Positions 1 to 8,679 are shown, counted from the first letter of the stretch. The stretch: 64,000 nucleotides of DNA from Ruminococcus sp. FC2018 (GCF_000621805.1 NZ_JHXH01000004.1:62001-126000); one strand, 5' to 3'. The notes: a model not told the origin generated them from the sequence alone. Numbers and translations: made by a program.

Positions 1-1554
1 TATAGCCACAAGCGACACCTCAGGCAGATCAAGACCCTCTCTGAGCAGGTTGATCCCCACAAGCACATCAAACTCACCGAGGCGCAGGTCTCTGATTATC
101 TCCATACGCTCTATGGTATCTATCTCACTGTGCATATAGCGTACCTTTATATCAAAGCCTTTAAGATAATCGGTAAGGTCCTCCGCCATTTTCTTGGTCA
201 GGGTTGTCACAAGCACTCTTTCATTTTTGTCAATGCGCTTGTTTATCTCGCTCATAAGGTCCTCGATCTGTCCTTCGATAGGCTTTACGATAACCTCCGG
301 GTCAAGCAGTCCTGTGGGTCTTATTATCTGCTCCACGATCTGTCCCGACTTTTCCTTTTCAAAGGGTCCCGGGGTGGCAGAGACAAATATCGCCTGGTTT
401 ATGCGCTCATAGAATTCGTCAAATTTCAGCGGTCGGTTGTCAAGTGCCGAGGGCAGTCTGAATCCGTAGTCTACCAGAGTCTGCTTGCGCTGTCTGTCAC
501 CTGCATACATTGCCCGTATCTGGGGCAGGGAAACATGGGACTCGTCTATTATAACAAGGAAGTCCCGGGGAAGATAGTCAAGCAGTGTAAAGGGTGCAGT
601 GCCGGCAGGTCTGCGCTCCAGCACACGTGAATAGTTTTCTATACCGCTGCAAAAGCCTATCTCCTCCAGCATCTCGATGTCATAGTTTGTGCGCTGGGCA
701 ATACGCTCTGCTTCGATGAACATTTCGTTGTCCTTAAAATATTTAACACGCTCATCAAGCTCCTGCTTTATCTCGTGGATAGCATCCTGCATTTTATCCC
801 TGCTTACAACATAGTGACTGGCAGGAAAGATCATGTAGTGCAGATAACTCCCGATCAGTTCCCCTGACACCACGTTTATCTCGCTGATGCGGTCTATCTC
901 GTCACCGAAAAATTCCACTCTTACAGCTATATCTGTGGAGTTGGCAGGCATTATCTCAACGGTATCGCCTCTGACTCTGAACTTTGTTCTTGTAAAGTTT
1001 ATATCGTTTCGCTCGTACTGTATCCCCACCAGCTGTGCGATCAGCTGTTCACGGGAGATCTCCTGTCCTTTGCGTATAGATACCATCATGGACTTGTACT
1101 CCGAGGGGTCGCCCATTGAGTAGATACAGGAAACGCTGGCAACTATTATTACGTCCTTGCGCTCGGCAACAGCGGCGGTTGCAGAATGGCGCAGGCGGTC
1201 GATATCCTCGTTCACATCCGAGTCCTTTTCGATATACACATCCTTGCTGGGCACATACGCCTCAGGCTGATAGTAGTCATAGTAAGACACAAAGTACTCA
1301 ACGGAGTTGTTGGGGAAAAATTCCTTGAACTCGGAGCACAGCTGTGCGGCAAGTATTTTATTGTGGGCAAAAACCAGAGTGGGGCGGTTGACACGCTGGA
1401 TAACATTTGCCATGGTGAAGGTCTTTCCCGAGCCTGTTACTCCCATAAGTGTCTGTTCCTTCATTCCGCTTTCAAGACCTTTTACCAATGCGTCTACAGC
1501 CTCGGGCTGATCCCCGGCAAGCTTATAATCGCTGACAAGTTCAAAGTGATCCAT
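1..1554 (-). CDS. uvrB: Excinuclease ABC subunit B (UvrB), C-terminal part cut by window edge
   Basis: Damage-recognition helicase subunit of nucleotide excision repair; it works with UvrA and UvrC on DNA in the cytoplasm. The 518 visible residues carry the Walker A motif GVTGSGKT at about residues 38-45, the damage-probing beta-hairpin [12 protein letters not shown] at about 91-102, a DESH-type DEAD box and the SATPGPFE segment. The last helicase motifs and the C-terminal UVR domain lie beyond base 1. The ATG at 1552-1554 follows an AAGGAG site. It has its own promoter (1591-1619). A TAAC-N4-GTTA palindrome right after the -10 box resembles a weak SOS operator but lacks the outer G and C of the LexA box. 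Confidence 0.97.
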   Translation of the reverse strand, partial: MDHFELVSDYKLAGDQPEAVDALVKGLESGMKEQTLMGVTGSGKTFTMANVIQRVNRPTLVFAHNKILAAQLCSEFKEFFPNNSVEYFVSYYDYYQPEAYVPSKDVYIEKDSDVNEDIDRLRHSATAAVAERKDVIIVASVSCIYSMGDPSEYKSMMVSIRKGQEISREQLIAQLVGIQYERNDINFTRTKFRVRGDTVEIMPANSTDIAVRVEFFGDEIDRISEINVVSGELIGSYLHYMIFPASHYVVSRDKMQDAIHEIKQELDERVKYFKDNEMFIEAERIAQRTNYDIEMLEEIGFCSGIENYSRVLERRPAGTAPFTLLDYLPRDFLVIIDESHVSLPQIRAMYAGDRQRKQTLVDYGFRLPSALDNRPLKFDEFYERINQAIFVSATPGPFEKEKSGQIVEQIIRPTGLLDPEVIVKPIEGQIEDLMSEINKRIDKNERVLVTTLTKKMAEDLTDYLKGFDIKVRYMHSEIDTIERMEIIRDLRLGEFDVLVGINLLREGLDLPEVSLVAI

Positions 1555-1590
1555 AATAACTCCTTTTGTGCATAACAAACGTTACACATA

Positions 1591-1619
1591 ATTATACTCC
1601 ATAATATTTTTAATGTAAA
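1591..1619 (-). promoter_or_regulatory. Promoter of uvrB
   Basis: On the minus strand: TTTACA, 17 bp, TATAAT. It lies about 40 bp upstream of the uvrB start. Confidence 0.7.
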
Positions 1620-1670
1620 GACTTTTTTGATAAACTTTTCAACAGCACATTCCAACAAGTGCTGCGGCTC

Positions 1671-1699
1671 TTGAAAAACGGTAAAAAATGTGGTACAAT
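1671..1699 (+). promoter_or_regulatory. Promoter of the RluA-family gene
   Basis: TTGAAA (1671-1676), 17 bp, TACAAT (1694-1699), followed by the gene start at 1733. Confidence 0.7.
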
Positions 1700-1732
1700 C
1701 TTTGTTGACAACTCGTGAAAGGACAATGGGCT

Positions 1733-2695
1733 ATGCGTGAATTTGTGATAAACAAAAATGACAGCGGACAAAGGCTTGACAAATTCGTGACCAAGGCGGT
1801 GAAGGACCTGCCGCAAAGCCTGCTGTACAAATATATACGTCTAAAGCGCATAAAGCTTAACGGCAAACGCTGTGCCATTTCCGACAGGCTCAGAGAGGGT
1901 GACGTTTTACAGCTTTACATAAACGATGAGTTCTTTGAGGGCGACACGTCAAAGCCTGCCTTCCTCAAAGCCCCGGATGTACTGGACATTGTGTACGAGG
2001 ACGATAATATCCTTCTTTGCGATAAAAAAACAGGGCTTGTGGTCCATGAGGACGAGAGCGGTGTTAGCGACACCCTTATAAACCGCATACTACACTATCT
2101 TTACAACAAGGGAGAATACGACCCGGAAAAGGAAATCTCATTCGTGCCCGCTCTTTGCAACCGCATAGACCGAAACACCTGCGGCATCGTCATATGTGCA
2201 AAGAACGCACAAAGCCTTCGGATACTCAATCAGAAGGTCAAGGACAGAGAGATAGACAAGCGGTATCTTTGCGTTACTGTGGGTGTCCCGAAAAAGAAAG
2301 AGGACACACTTACAGCCTATCACCAGCGCAACGAAAAGACCAAAGTTGTAAAGATAACCGACTCAAAGACCCCGTATAACAAGACCATGACCACACAGTA
2401 CAAAGTCCTTGACGTGAGCAGCGACGGCAAGCTTGCACTTTTGGAGGTAAGGCTCATAACCGGCAGGACCCATCAGATAAGGGCGCATCTTGCACACATA
2501 GGCTATCCGCTGCTTGGTGACGGGAAGTATGGCATAAACGCCGTAAACCGGGAATATAATGTTAAGACACAAGTCCTTTGCGCTTACAAGCTCACCTTTG
2601 ACTTCCCAACCGATGCAGGCTGTCTTGAATATCTCAGGGGCAGAAGTTTCCAGGTGGAAAAAGTATGGTTTTCAGACAAATATTTCAACCTGTAG
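1733..2695 (+). CDS. RluA-family pseudouridine synthase
   Basis: Isomerises specific uridines in rRNA or tRNA to pseudouridine. The 320-residue protein has an N-terminal S4 RNA-binding domain (about residues 11-65) and a catalytic domain with the RluA motif NRIDRNTCGI. The nucleophilic aspartate is D146, where most relatives read HRLD. GRTHQIRAHLAHIGYPLLGD near residue 255 is the second family signature. The ATG at 1733 is chosen because GAAAGGA sits 9 bases upstream; an in-frame GTG at 1715 overlaps that ribosome site. Which RNA position it modifies cannot be told from sequence (RluC/RluD-like). Confidence 0.9.
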   Translation: MREFVINKNDSGQRLDKFVTKAVKDLPQSLLYKYIRLKRIKLNGKRCAISDRLREGDVLQLYINDEFFEGDTSKPAFLKAPDVLDIVYEDDNILLCDKKTGLVVHEDESGVSDTLINRILHYLYNKGEYDPEKEISFVPALCNRIDRNTCGIVICAKNAQSLRILNQKVKDREIDKRYLCVTVGVPKKKEDTLTAYHQRNEKTKVVKITDSKTPYNKTMTTQYKVLDVSSDGKLALLEVRLITGRTHQIRAHLAHIGYPLLGDGKYGINAVNREYNVKTQVLCAYKLTFDFPTDAGCLEYLRGRSFQVEKVWFSDKYFNL

Positions 2696-2802
2696 TATCT
2701 ATGCCAGATGGGCATTTCTGGCAGTTATGCTGCGGCGTATAGCAATAGCACCAAAAACACAAGCTAAAATTCGACAAAAACACACAATTTTTGTGTGGGT
2801 GC

Positions 2803-2831
2803 TTGATATTGCCCCGAAAATATGATATAAT
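2803..2831 (+). promoter_or_regulatory. Promoter of the PHP gene
   Basis: TTGATA (2803-2808), 17 bp, TATAAT (2826-2831). Spo0A-box-like TGTCGAA heptamers on the minus strand flank it at 2770-2776 and 2847-2853. Confidence 0.75.
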
Positions 2832-2880
2832 CAAACAGTTGAATTTTTCGACAAATACATCACTCTTTGGAGGGTTTACT

Positions 2881-3753
2881 ATGACAGGCGATCTTCACTG
2901 CCATACCACGCTTTCCGACGGAAGCCTCGGTATAGAAGAAACAATCGTTCAGGCTAAAAGAATGGGACTGGATTTTCTTGCCATAACCGACCACGATACC
3001 CTTTCGTCTTCAAGCAGAGCCAAGATCCTGGGCGAAAGATACGGTATTCAGGTAATTCCTGCGGTGGAGCTTTCCGCATGGGATAAAAAGCGCAACAATA
3101 AAGTACATATACTTTGCTACGCTCCCCAGAAACCGGACAGATTGGAAGGACTGTGCATGAAGTCCTGCCAGATAAGGACAGAGTGCGCAAAGGACATGAT
3201 AAAGAAAGTTCTGGACAGATACCCTATCCCTTCCGACTCGGTACAAAAGTACACCAAGGGTTCAAAGAGCATTTATAAATCTCACATCATGAGGGCACTG
3301 GTGAACTACGGATACGCCACCGAGTTTTACGGTTCGGTAAACGACAAGCTTTTTGCATGGCCAAACGGTGAATGCCTTGTTACAAGAGAATATCCGGACG
3401 TTAACTTTGTTATTGATCTTATTCATTCATCAAGGGGAATCGCTGTTATGGCTCACCCTTGTATGTTTGATAACATCGAGCTGCTTAAAGAGCTTATTGC
3501 GGCAGGAAAGATCGACGGCATCGAGGCTTACCATTTCTCTGCTACTGTTCAGAAGCAGCAGATGCTGGAAAAGCTGGCAAAAGACAATGATCTTATCGTT
3601 ACCGGCGGTTCCGATTTCCACGGCCTTTACAACAGCACCATGACCCACATCGGCAAGTTCGTTACCGACCAGGAGAACCTTGACAAGATGTTCAAGCTTA
3701 TCAGCAAAAACTCTCAGAAGACAAACAAGGTACCCCAGAAGACAGAACAGTAA
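2881..3753 (+). CDS. PHP-domain phosphoesterase (YciV/RNase AM-like)
   Basis: A 290-residue metal-dependent phosphoesterase of the PHP family. Metal ligands are visible in order: DLHCHTTLSDGS at the N-terminus, ITDHDT at about residue 40, AHPCMFDN in the middle and GSDFHG near the C-terminus. This layout matches the YciV group, which hydrolyses 3',5'-nucleotide bisphosphates and trims RNA 5' ends in E. coli. The substrate here is inferred from family only. The ATG at 2881 follows GGAGGG at about 2869; an upstream in-frame methionine lies inside the promoter and is rejected. Confidence 0.85.
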   Translation: MTGDLHCHTTLSDGSLGIEETIVQAKRMGLDFLAITDHDTLSSSSRAKILGERYGIQVIPAVELSAWDKKRNNKVHILCYAPQKPDRLEGLCMKSCQIRTECAKDMIKKVLDRYPIPSDSVQKYTKGSKSIYKSHIMRALVNYGYATEFYGSVNDKLFAWPNGECLVTREYPDVNFVIDLIHSSRGIAVMAHPCMFDNIELLKELIAAGKIDGIEAYHFSATVQKQQMLEKLAKDNDLIVTGGSDFHGLYNSTMTHIGKFVTDQENLDKMFKLISKNSQKTNKVPQKTEQ

Positions 3754-3769
3754 AAAAATCAGTATATAA

Positions 3770-3797
3770 GAGGAGCATTACAGGTGTAGTGTTCCTC
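3770..3797 (+). terminator. Possible terminator between the PHP gene and malic enzyme
   Basis: A 12-bp stem (two G-U pairs) with loop AGGT, followed by the weak tract ATATTTATA. It could also be a processing or attenuation hairpin. Confidence 0.4.
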
Positions 3798-3836
3798 ATA
3801 TTTATAGCGAATTTATAGCGAAAGAGGAATGTAATA

Positions 3837-5009
3837 ATGGACGTAATGGAAAAGTCACTTGAAATGCACAGAAAATGGGAGGGCAAGATCGAGGTCATAT
3901 CCCGCACAAAGATAAACAACGCAGAGGATCTTACCCTTGCCTACACACCGGGTGTTGCAAGACCATGCCTTGAAATACAAAAGGATCCCGACCTTTCTTA
4001 CGAGCTTACAAGAAGGGCAAACCTTGTGGCAGTCATCACAGACGGAAGCGCAGTTCTCGGATTGGGCAACATAGGAGGGCTGGCAGGTATGCCGGTAATG
4101 GAGGGAAAATGCGCACTTTTCAAAGAATTTGCAGACGTTGATGCTTTCCCTCTTTGCATAAATTCGAACGATGTGGACGAGATCGTGAACACTATCGCTC
4201 TTATTGGCGACAGCTTCGGAGGCATAAACCTTGAGGACATTGCTGCGCCGAGGTGCTTTGAGATAGAGGCAAAGCTCAAGGAGAAGCTTGATATACCTGT
4301 TTTCCACGATGACCAGCACGGTACGGCTATCGTTGTGGGTGCGGCACTTATGAACGCCTGCAAGGTGGCAGGAAAGAAAATAAGCGACATAACTATCGTT
4401 ATAAACGGAGCGGGTGCAGCAGGCTGCGCCATAGGAAAGCTTATACTCAGCCTTGGAGTGGGCAACCTTATTATGGTGGACCGTGAGGGCATCATCTGTG
4501 AGGGTGACAAAATGCTCAATCAGGCTCACGAGGAGCTTTCAAAGGTAACAAACAAAAACCATATCCGTGGTTCCCTGGCTGATGCAATGAGGGGTGCTGA
4601 CGCATTTATCGGCGTTTCAAAGCCTGACCTTGTAAGCGAGGAAATGGTGAGGTCAATGGCGGATAAACCAATCATATTCGCAATGGCAAACCCTGTTCCC
4701 GAGATAATGCCCGACAAGGCAAAGCAAGCAGGTGCATTTATTGTAGGCACGGGACGTTCGGACTTCCCTAACCAGATAAACAACGTGGTGGCTTTCCCGG
4801 GAATATTCAAGGGTGCTCTTGCGGTAAGGGCAAGGGATATAAACGAGGAGATGAAAATGGCTGCGGCAAAGGCTATCGCAGGCTGCGTGAGCGAAGACCA
4901 GCTTTGTGCGGAGTTTATCCTTCCGAATGCATTTGACAGAAAAGTCCCTGTGGCTGTTGCCGAGGCAGTTGCCCGTGCAGCTCGTGAAACAGGCGTGGCA
5001 AAGATCTGA
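3837..5009 (+). CDS. NAD(P)-dependent malic enzyme
   Basis: Oxidative decarboxylation of malate to pyruvate. The 390 residues fit the short bacterial malic enzymes that lack the phosphotransacetylase tail. AYTPGVARPC at about residue 34 carries the catalytic tyrosine, GKCALFK the lysine, HDDQHGTAIV the metal site, and INGAGAAGCAIG at about 187 the nucleotide-binding loop. Whether it prefers NAD or NADP cannot be read from sequence. GAGGAATG precedes the ATG. The TSCPD gene follows after 14 bp, so the two are probably co-transcribed. Confidence 0.95.
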   Translation: MDVMEKSLEMHRKWEGKIEVISRTKINNAEDLTLAYTPGVARPCLEIQKDPDLSYELTRRANLVAVITDGSAVLGLGNIGGLAGMPVMEGKCALFKEFADVDAFPLCINSNDVDEIVNTIALIGDSFGGINLEDIAAPRCFEIEAKLKEKLDIPVFHDDQHGTAIVVGAALMNACKVAGKKISDITIVINGAGAAGCAIGKLILSLGVGNLIMVDREGIICEGDKMLNQAHEELSKVTNKNHIRGSLADAMRGADAFIGVSKPDLVSEEMVRSMADKPIIFAMANPVPEIMPDKAKQAGAFIVGTGRSDFPNQINNVVAFPGIFKGALAVRARDINEEMKMAAAKAIAGCVSEDQLCAEFILPNAFDRKVPVAVAEAVARAARETGVAKI

Positions 5010-5023
5010 AAGGGGAAAGCTTT

Positions 5024-5269
5024 ATGAAAAAAATCAGCTATATACCAAAGGGCGTATGCTCAAGACAGATACAGTTTGAGCTTGACGGAGATGTTGTCCG
5101 CAGCGTAAAATTCACAGGCGGCTGCAACGGAAATCTCCAGGGCATAGGAAAGCTGGTTGAGGGCATGAATATCGACGATGTTATACAAAAGCTTGACGGC
5201 ATAAACTGCAACGGCAGAGGAACCTCCTGTCCGGATCAGCTTGCCAAGGCTTTGAAGGCGTATAAATAA
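5024..5269 (+). CDS. TSCPD domain-containing protein
   Basis: An 81-residue protein matching the stand-alone TSCPD family. It has conserved cysteines in CSRQ, FTGGCNGN and INCNGRGTSCPDQLAKAL, the last giving the family its name. TSCPD domains also occur at the C-terminus of some adenosylcobalamin-dependent ribonucleotide reductases, where they probably bind metal. The role of the free form is unknown. GGGGAAAG precedes the ATG, and the gene sits directly behind malic enzyme. Confidence 0.85.
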   Translation: MKKISYIPKGVCSRQIQFELDGDVVRSVKFTGGCNGNLQGIGKLVEGMNIDDVIQKLDGINCNGRGTSCPDQLAKALKAYK

Positions 5270-5299
5270 AAGAATGTTCAGGAAAGGGATGCTTTTAAA

Positions 5300-5407
5300 A
5301 TGAAAAACAACAAAAAACCTCTTATGGTGAGAATAATCGCACTGGCTATGGTTGCTCTGCTGGTTCTGGGCGTTGTAGTGGCAGCTATCGCAGGGGCAGT
5401 AAGCTGA
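5300..5407 (+). CDS. 35-residue single-span membrane peptide
   Basis: A short ORF with a good ribosome site (AGGAAAGGGA, 8-10 bases upstream) and a stop at 5405-5407, one base before the ung start. The product has a basic start (MKNNKKPLMVR), then one hydrophobic helix rich in Ala, Val and Leu, and ends in AVS. Nothing is known of its job. Similar tiny membrane proteins in Firmicutes (DUF4044, Prli42-like) have this shape, but I cannot assign it. Its position suggests co-translation with ung. Confidence 0.7.
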   Translation: MKNNKKPLMVRIIALAMVALLVLGVVVAAIAGAVS

Positions 5408-5408
5408 T

Positions 5409-6083
5409 ATGGTCCACATAGGAAACAGCTGGGACGATATTCTCAGTGAGGAGTTTAAAAAGCCGTATTATCTGGAATTAAGAGAGTTTCTGAAGCGTGA
5501 ATATGCAAGGTACAAGGTCTATCCGGATATGTACCACATTTTCAACGCTTTGAAATTCACGCCATATGAAAACGTCAAGGCAGTTATAATCGGTCAGGAC
5601 CCTTATCACGAGCCGGGACAGGCTCACGGTCTGTGCTTTTCGGTGCAAAAGGGCACTCCTCTTCCGCCGTCGCTGCAGAACATCTACAAAGAGCTTCACG
5701 ATGACCTGGGCTGCCCCATATCCCAAAGCGGAGATCTGACCTGCTGGGCTCAGCAGGGCGTGCTTTTGCTCAACACCTCTCTGACCGTAAGACAGGGACA
5801 GGCAAACTCTCACAGCGGCAAAGGCTGGGAGCTGCTCACAGACGAGATCATCAGAAAGCTCAACAACGCTCCTCAGCCCATTGCGTTTATCCTCTGGGGC
5901 TCAAACGCAAGGTCAAAGGCTCAGCTTATCACCAACCCCAATCACGGAGTATTTCAGGCACCTCACCCATCACCGCTTTCGGCATACCGTGGATTTTTCG
6001 GGTGCAGGCATTTTTCAAAGGTAAACAGCTTCCTCTCGCAAAAGGGCGTCGAACCCATCGACTGGGCTGTACGGGAAGTATAA
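5409..6083 (+). CDS. ung: Uracil-DNA glycosylase
   Basis: Removes uracil from DNA as the first step of base excision repair. The 224-residue protein has the family 1 active site GQDPYH at about residue 62, with the catalytic aspartate. It also has the uracil-pocket segment LNTSLTV and the C-terminal loop HPSPLSAYRGFFGC with the catalytic histidine. Its length is normal. The ATG is two bases after the stop of the small membrane peptide gene, so translational coupling is likely. Confidence 0.97.
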   Translation: MVHIGNSWDDILSEEFKKPYYLELREFLKREYARYKVYPDMYHIFNALKFTPYENVKAVIIGQDPYHEPGQAHGLCFSVQKGTPLPPSLQNIYKELHDDLGCPISQSGDLTCWAQQGVLLLNTSLTVRQGQANSHSGKGWELLTDEIIRKLNNAPQPIAFILWGSNARSKAQLITNPNHGVFQAPHPSPLSAYRGFFGCRHFSKVNSFLSQKGVEPIDWAVREV

Positions 6084-6116
6084 ACTGTACGTTTTTTTGT
6101 ACATAAGACAAATTGT

Positions 6117-6155
6117 AAAGGCTCACACCGCTTTTTGGTCTGTGAGCCTTTTTGC
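6117..6155. terminator. Bidirectional terminator between ung and the YolD-like gene
   Basis: Stem AAAGGCTCACA / TGTGAGCCTTT with a 13-nt loop and a T tract on the plus side. The convergent minus-strand gene stops at its edge. Confidence 0.85.
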
Positions 6156-6568
6156 TATTCACAAAATGTTATCTCAAACATATCGTCTATGGGTATCTCC
6201 GACTTGTCGGCAAATATCAGCGTCCTTGCGTACTCATCTATCCTGCGCACAGTCCCGGTTCTGACAACATATCTGCCCCCTGATTTATACTTATCCGGGA
6301 CAAAGTATGTCACCCTTACGGCGGGCATACTGTCACAAGTCTCCAGCAGACGATACAGGTTCTTATTCAGCTCATTCGCCTCGTCCTCGGTAAGCTCCAG
6401 CTTGCTGTCGGTGAGCCTTGCGGTCTCATCCACGGCATCGCCATAGCCTGTCAACGCCGCAAACGGTGAGAACTGCGCTGCCCTGTCGCTCATAGGCATG
6501 GGGTGCAGGTCATAATACCTTGGACGGGAAAGCTGTTTTATATCGTTATAATTATCAGACACATTCAA
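6155..6568 (-). CDS. YolD-like protein
   Basis: A 137-residue protein of the YolD-like family. RYYDLHPMPMSDRAAQFSPFAALTGYGDAV-type N-termini are typical, followed by a small beta-rich domain ending DDMFEITFCE. These proteins are regularly encoded beside Y-family polymerases of the UvrX type in Firmicutes and are thought to assist or regulate them. Their biochemical role is not settled. It lies 63 bp downstream of the polymerase gene on the same strand, almost certainly in the same transcript. Confidence 0.85.
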   Translation of the reverse strand: MNVSDNYNDIKQLSRPRYYDLHPMPMSDRAAQFSPFAALTGYGDAVDETARLTDSKLELTEDEANELNKNLYRLLETCDSMPAVRVTYFVPDKYKSGGRYVVRTGTVRRIDEYARTLIFADKSEIPIDDMFEITFCE

Positions 6569-6631
6569 CCTCCATGTTATTTCTTCAAAGCCTTCAGGTC
6601 AGAGCTTTCGTAACGGTTATGCCCCGGCAGA

Positions 6632-8110
6632 TCATGCCTTATGCCCGCCTATCTGGCGGTTGCGGTCTCTCGCCGTTGCTCCCTGTGTATAGTTCTTTCC
6701 TTTGAGCACAGCGTTTTTCCCGTAGCGGTGCTTTATTTTCAGCATTGCCTCCTGCAGCGCACGCTCCTTTTCAAGTGCCCTGTCACTGTCAGGTCTTGTC
6801 ACATCAAACAGGCTTATCTGCTCAAACCTCTCGTTATCCGGGATATCCTGTTCAGATATAACGCTGCACACCACCAATGTCAGCCTTCGCACCAGCAAAG
6901 TCCTGTCAATTATACGGTCAAAAAGCTCCATTGTGCTGTCCACTATCTTTCTTGTGGACGAGGTATGTCTGTCAAGATTGATCGTGCCGTGGGCGTGCTT
7001 GGGGACGACTCTGCCGTAATAGTCTGTTGTGACCTCGCCTTTGTACTGCCCGTCGGCGAGACTTTCACGGTCATAATTCACCGTAAGCACGATCTGGTTT
7101 GTAACAAGCCCTTTATCAACCAGGTCCAGAGACAGCATATCTGCCATTTCCCACAGGATAAGACGTGTGCGCTCATAGTCGCATGGCTCTTGCAGCACCT
7201 GACCTGATGTGATGCTGTTGCTCTGTGGTCTGTATGCTTTGACCGCCTCCATGGTCGTTGGCTCAATGCCCCAGGCGTGATCTATCAGCAGTTCTGCATT
7301 CTTGCCCAGAGACTTATACAATTTGCCAATGCGGTAGCGGTCAAGGGAATGACGGGCAATGTCACCCATAGTGTAGATGCCCAGCTTTTCAAGCCGTGCC
7401 GCAATTCCCTTTCCAACTCTCCAGAAATCGGTTATCGGTCTGTGATCCCACCAGTTTTCCTTATAGCTTTGCTCGTCAAGCTCGGCGATCCGCACCCCGT
7501 CCTTGTCCGCAGGAATATGCTTTGCCACAATGTCCATCGCCACCTTGCACAGGTACATATTAGTCCCTACACCTGCTGTTGCGGTGATACCCGTGGCGGA
7601 GAGGACGTCCTGTATCAGCATCCTGGCAAAGCCATGTCCGTCGGTATTATATGTGCTCAGATACCCCGTTGCATCAATAAACACCTCGTCTACCGAATAA
7701 GCAAAAATGTCCTCAGGCGCAACGTATTTAAGGTAGATACCGTATATCTGCGCACTTACTGTCATGTAAAGCGACATACGTGGCGTTGCGGTAATGTAGT
7801 CAAGGGCAAGCGAAGGATCTGCCACGACCTCGGAGTGGACGAAACTCTTGCCCGTCAGTCGCTTGCCGGGCGCTCTGCGTGCACGCTCCCTGTTTACCTG
7901 TTCAACCCGGGAAATTACCTCGAAAAGCCTCGCCCTGCCAGATATCCCGTAACTCTTCAGACTCGGCGAAACCGCAAGACATATCGTCTTCTCCGTCCGG
8001 CTGCTGTCCGCTACCACCAGATTTGTGTCCAACGGGTCTAATCCCCGATCTACACATTCTACACTCGCATAAAATGACTTTAAATCTATCGCTATATATA
8101 CCCTCTCCAT
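6632..8110 (-). CDS. Y-family DNA polymerase (UvrX/DinB-like translesion polymerase)
   Basis: Translesion polymerase of the ImpB/MucB/SamB group. At 492 residues it is longer than DinB (about 350-420) and matches the UvrX type. Catalytic acidic residues are visible: IAIDLKSFYASVE at the N-terminus and YSVDEVFIDATGY at about residue 140. Thumb and little-finger regions follow. A zinc-free, lysine-rich tail ends RQIGGHKA. The ATG at 8110 is preferred because AAGGAGG lies 9 bases upstream; an in-frame GTG at 8119 overlaps that site. The promoter is about 390 bp upstream, beyond an inverted-repeat element (8129-8496), and carries LexA-like sites. Confidence 0.92.
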   Translation of the reverse strand: MERVYIAIDLKSFYASVECVDRGLDPLDTNLVVADSSRTEKTICLAVSPSLKSYGISGRARLFEVISRVEQVNRERARRAPGKRLTGKSFVHSEVVADPSLALDYITATPRMSLYMTVSAQIYGIYLKYVAPEDIFAYSVDEVFIDATGYLSTYNTDGHGFARMLIQDVLSATGITATAGVGTNMYLCKVAMDIVAKHIPADKDGVRIAELDEQSYKENWWDHRPITDFWRVGKGIAARLEKLGIYTMGDIARHSLDRYRIGKLYKSLGKNAELLIDHAWGIEPTTMEAVKAYRPQSNSITSGQVLQEPCDYERTRLILWEMADMLSLDLVDKGLVTNQIVLTVNYDRESLADGQYKGEVTTDYYGRVVPKHAHGTINLDRHTSSTRKIVDSTMELFDRIIDRTLLVRRLTLVVCSVISEQDIPDNERFEQISLFDVTRPDSDRALEKERALQEAMLKIKHRYGKNAVLKGKNYTQGATARDRNRQIGGHKA

Positions 8111-8128
8111 CCACTCCACCTCCTTTGC

Positions 8129-8496
8129 TAAATCAGAATTTGTCGGGGTATGCGTGTCGAGCAGCTGGGGGAAACCCTTTTGGAGAAGGGTTCTCCCCCA
8201 GACCCCCTTCCTAAACCTTTTAATGACTTTTCAGCAACGGGAGGCAAAGCTCCCGTCACTGAAAAGTGTTAGAGAGTTCAGAAAAAGAGTTTGAGAAAAA
8301 ACGCTCCCAAGAGAATACCCACAGTTGCTTGACAGGTATACCTCAACAAATGCGGATTTACCGAGGTTTGCACAACACAGCTCTACTCTTGTACAGTTAT
8401 CACAAAGTGAAAGCCCGGAGCGGCACGAAAGCCGCTGCCTGCTCAAACCGATATGCGACGGACAAGCGTGCCGCCGCGGCGGCAAATTCTGATTTA
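8129..8496 (-). repeat. Inverted-repeat element, copy 1 (MITE-like or structured leader)
   Basis: A 368-bp element bounded by the perfect 14-bp inverted repeats TAAATCAGAATTTG (8129-8142) and CAAATTCTGATTTA (8483-8496). Block 8161-8225 contains a long hairpin (GGGGGAA / TTCTCCCCC type) that is also present in copy 2 at 51449-51510. The left 234 bp are themselves an imperfect palindrome ending near 8361. Terminal TA dinucleotides would suit a Tc1/mariner/IS630-type target. In the sense of the minus-strand polymerase transcript the element starts 1 bp after the -10 box and ends 2-3 bp before AAGGAGG. No ORF in it looks real. Confidence 0.8.
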
Positions 8497-8497
8497 C

Positions 8498-8526
8498 ATT
8501 ATAGCACGTATGTTCGAATTTGTCAA
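8498..8526 (-). promoter_or_regulatory. Promoter of the Y-family polymerase operon
   Basis: On the minus strand: TTGACA, 17 bp, TATAAT. It points at the polymerase gene. The element copy 1 begins 1 bp downstream of the -10 box. Confidence 0.75.
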
Positions 8527-8537
8527 ACATTAGTTCG
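8504..8537 (-). promoter_or_regulatory. LexA-like operator sites
   Basis: On the minus strand, CGAACTAATGTTTG (8524-8537) overlaps the -35 box and fits the Firmicute SOS consensus GAAC-N4-GTTY. CGAACATACGTGC (8504-8516) in the spacer is a half-matching second site. That fits SOS control of a translesion polymerase. LexA itself is not in the window. Confidence 0.55.
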
Positions 8538-8614
8538 ATTTTCTTGTAAAAGTCCGTTTTTTTGTACGCATATGTAAAATATATGCAGAAAGAGCTATAT
8601 AGGAAAGAACTTGC

Positions 8615-8643
8615 TTGACAATGTGGGGACATTGGGGTAAAAT
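8615..8643 (+). promoter_or_regulatory. Promoter of the TrmH/SpoU-type gene
   Basis: TTGACA (8615-8620), 17 bp, TAAAAT (8638-8643); the gene starts at 8680. Confidence 0.75.
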
Positions 8644-8679
8644 CAAAGAGAGATAAGCCGGCAAATAAAGGAGAAGAAA

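Noticed and set aside
130-1575. Several plus-strand ORFs inside the uvrB region
   Set aside because: They are other-frame shadows of uvrB, which is supported by clear motifs on the minus strand.
1560-1600. LexA operator at uvrB
   Set aside because: TAAC-N4-GTTA lacks the outer G and C needed for the SOS consensus; kept only as a remark.
3855-4810. Long minus-strand ORFs (up to 224 codons) opposite malic enzyme
   Set aside because: They have no ribosome site and no recognisable domain, and the opposite strand is a clear enzyme gene.
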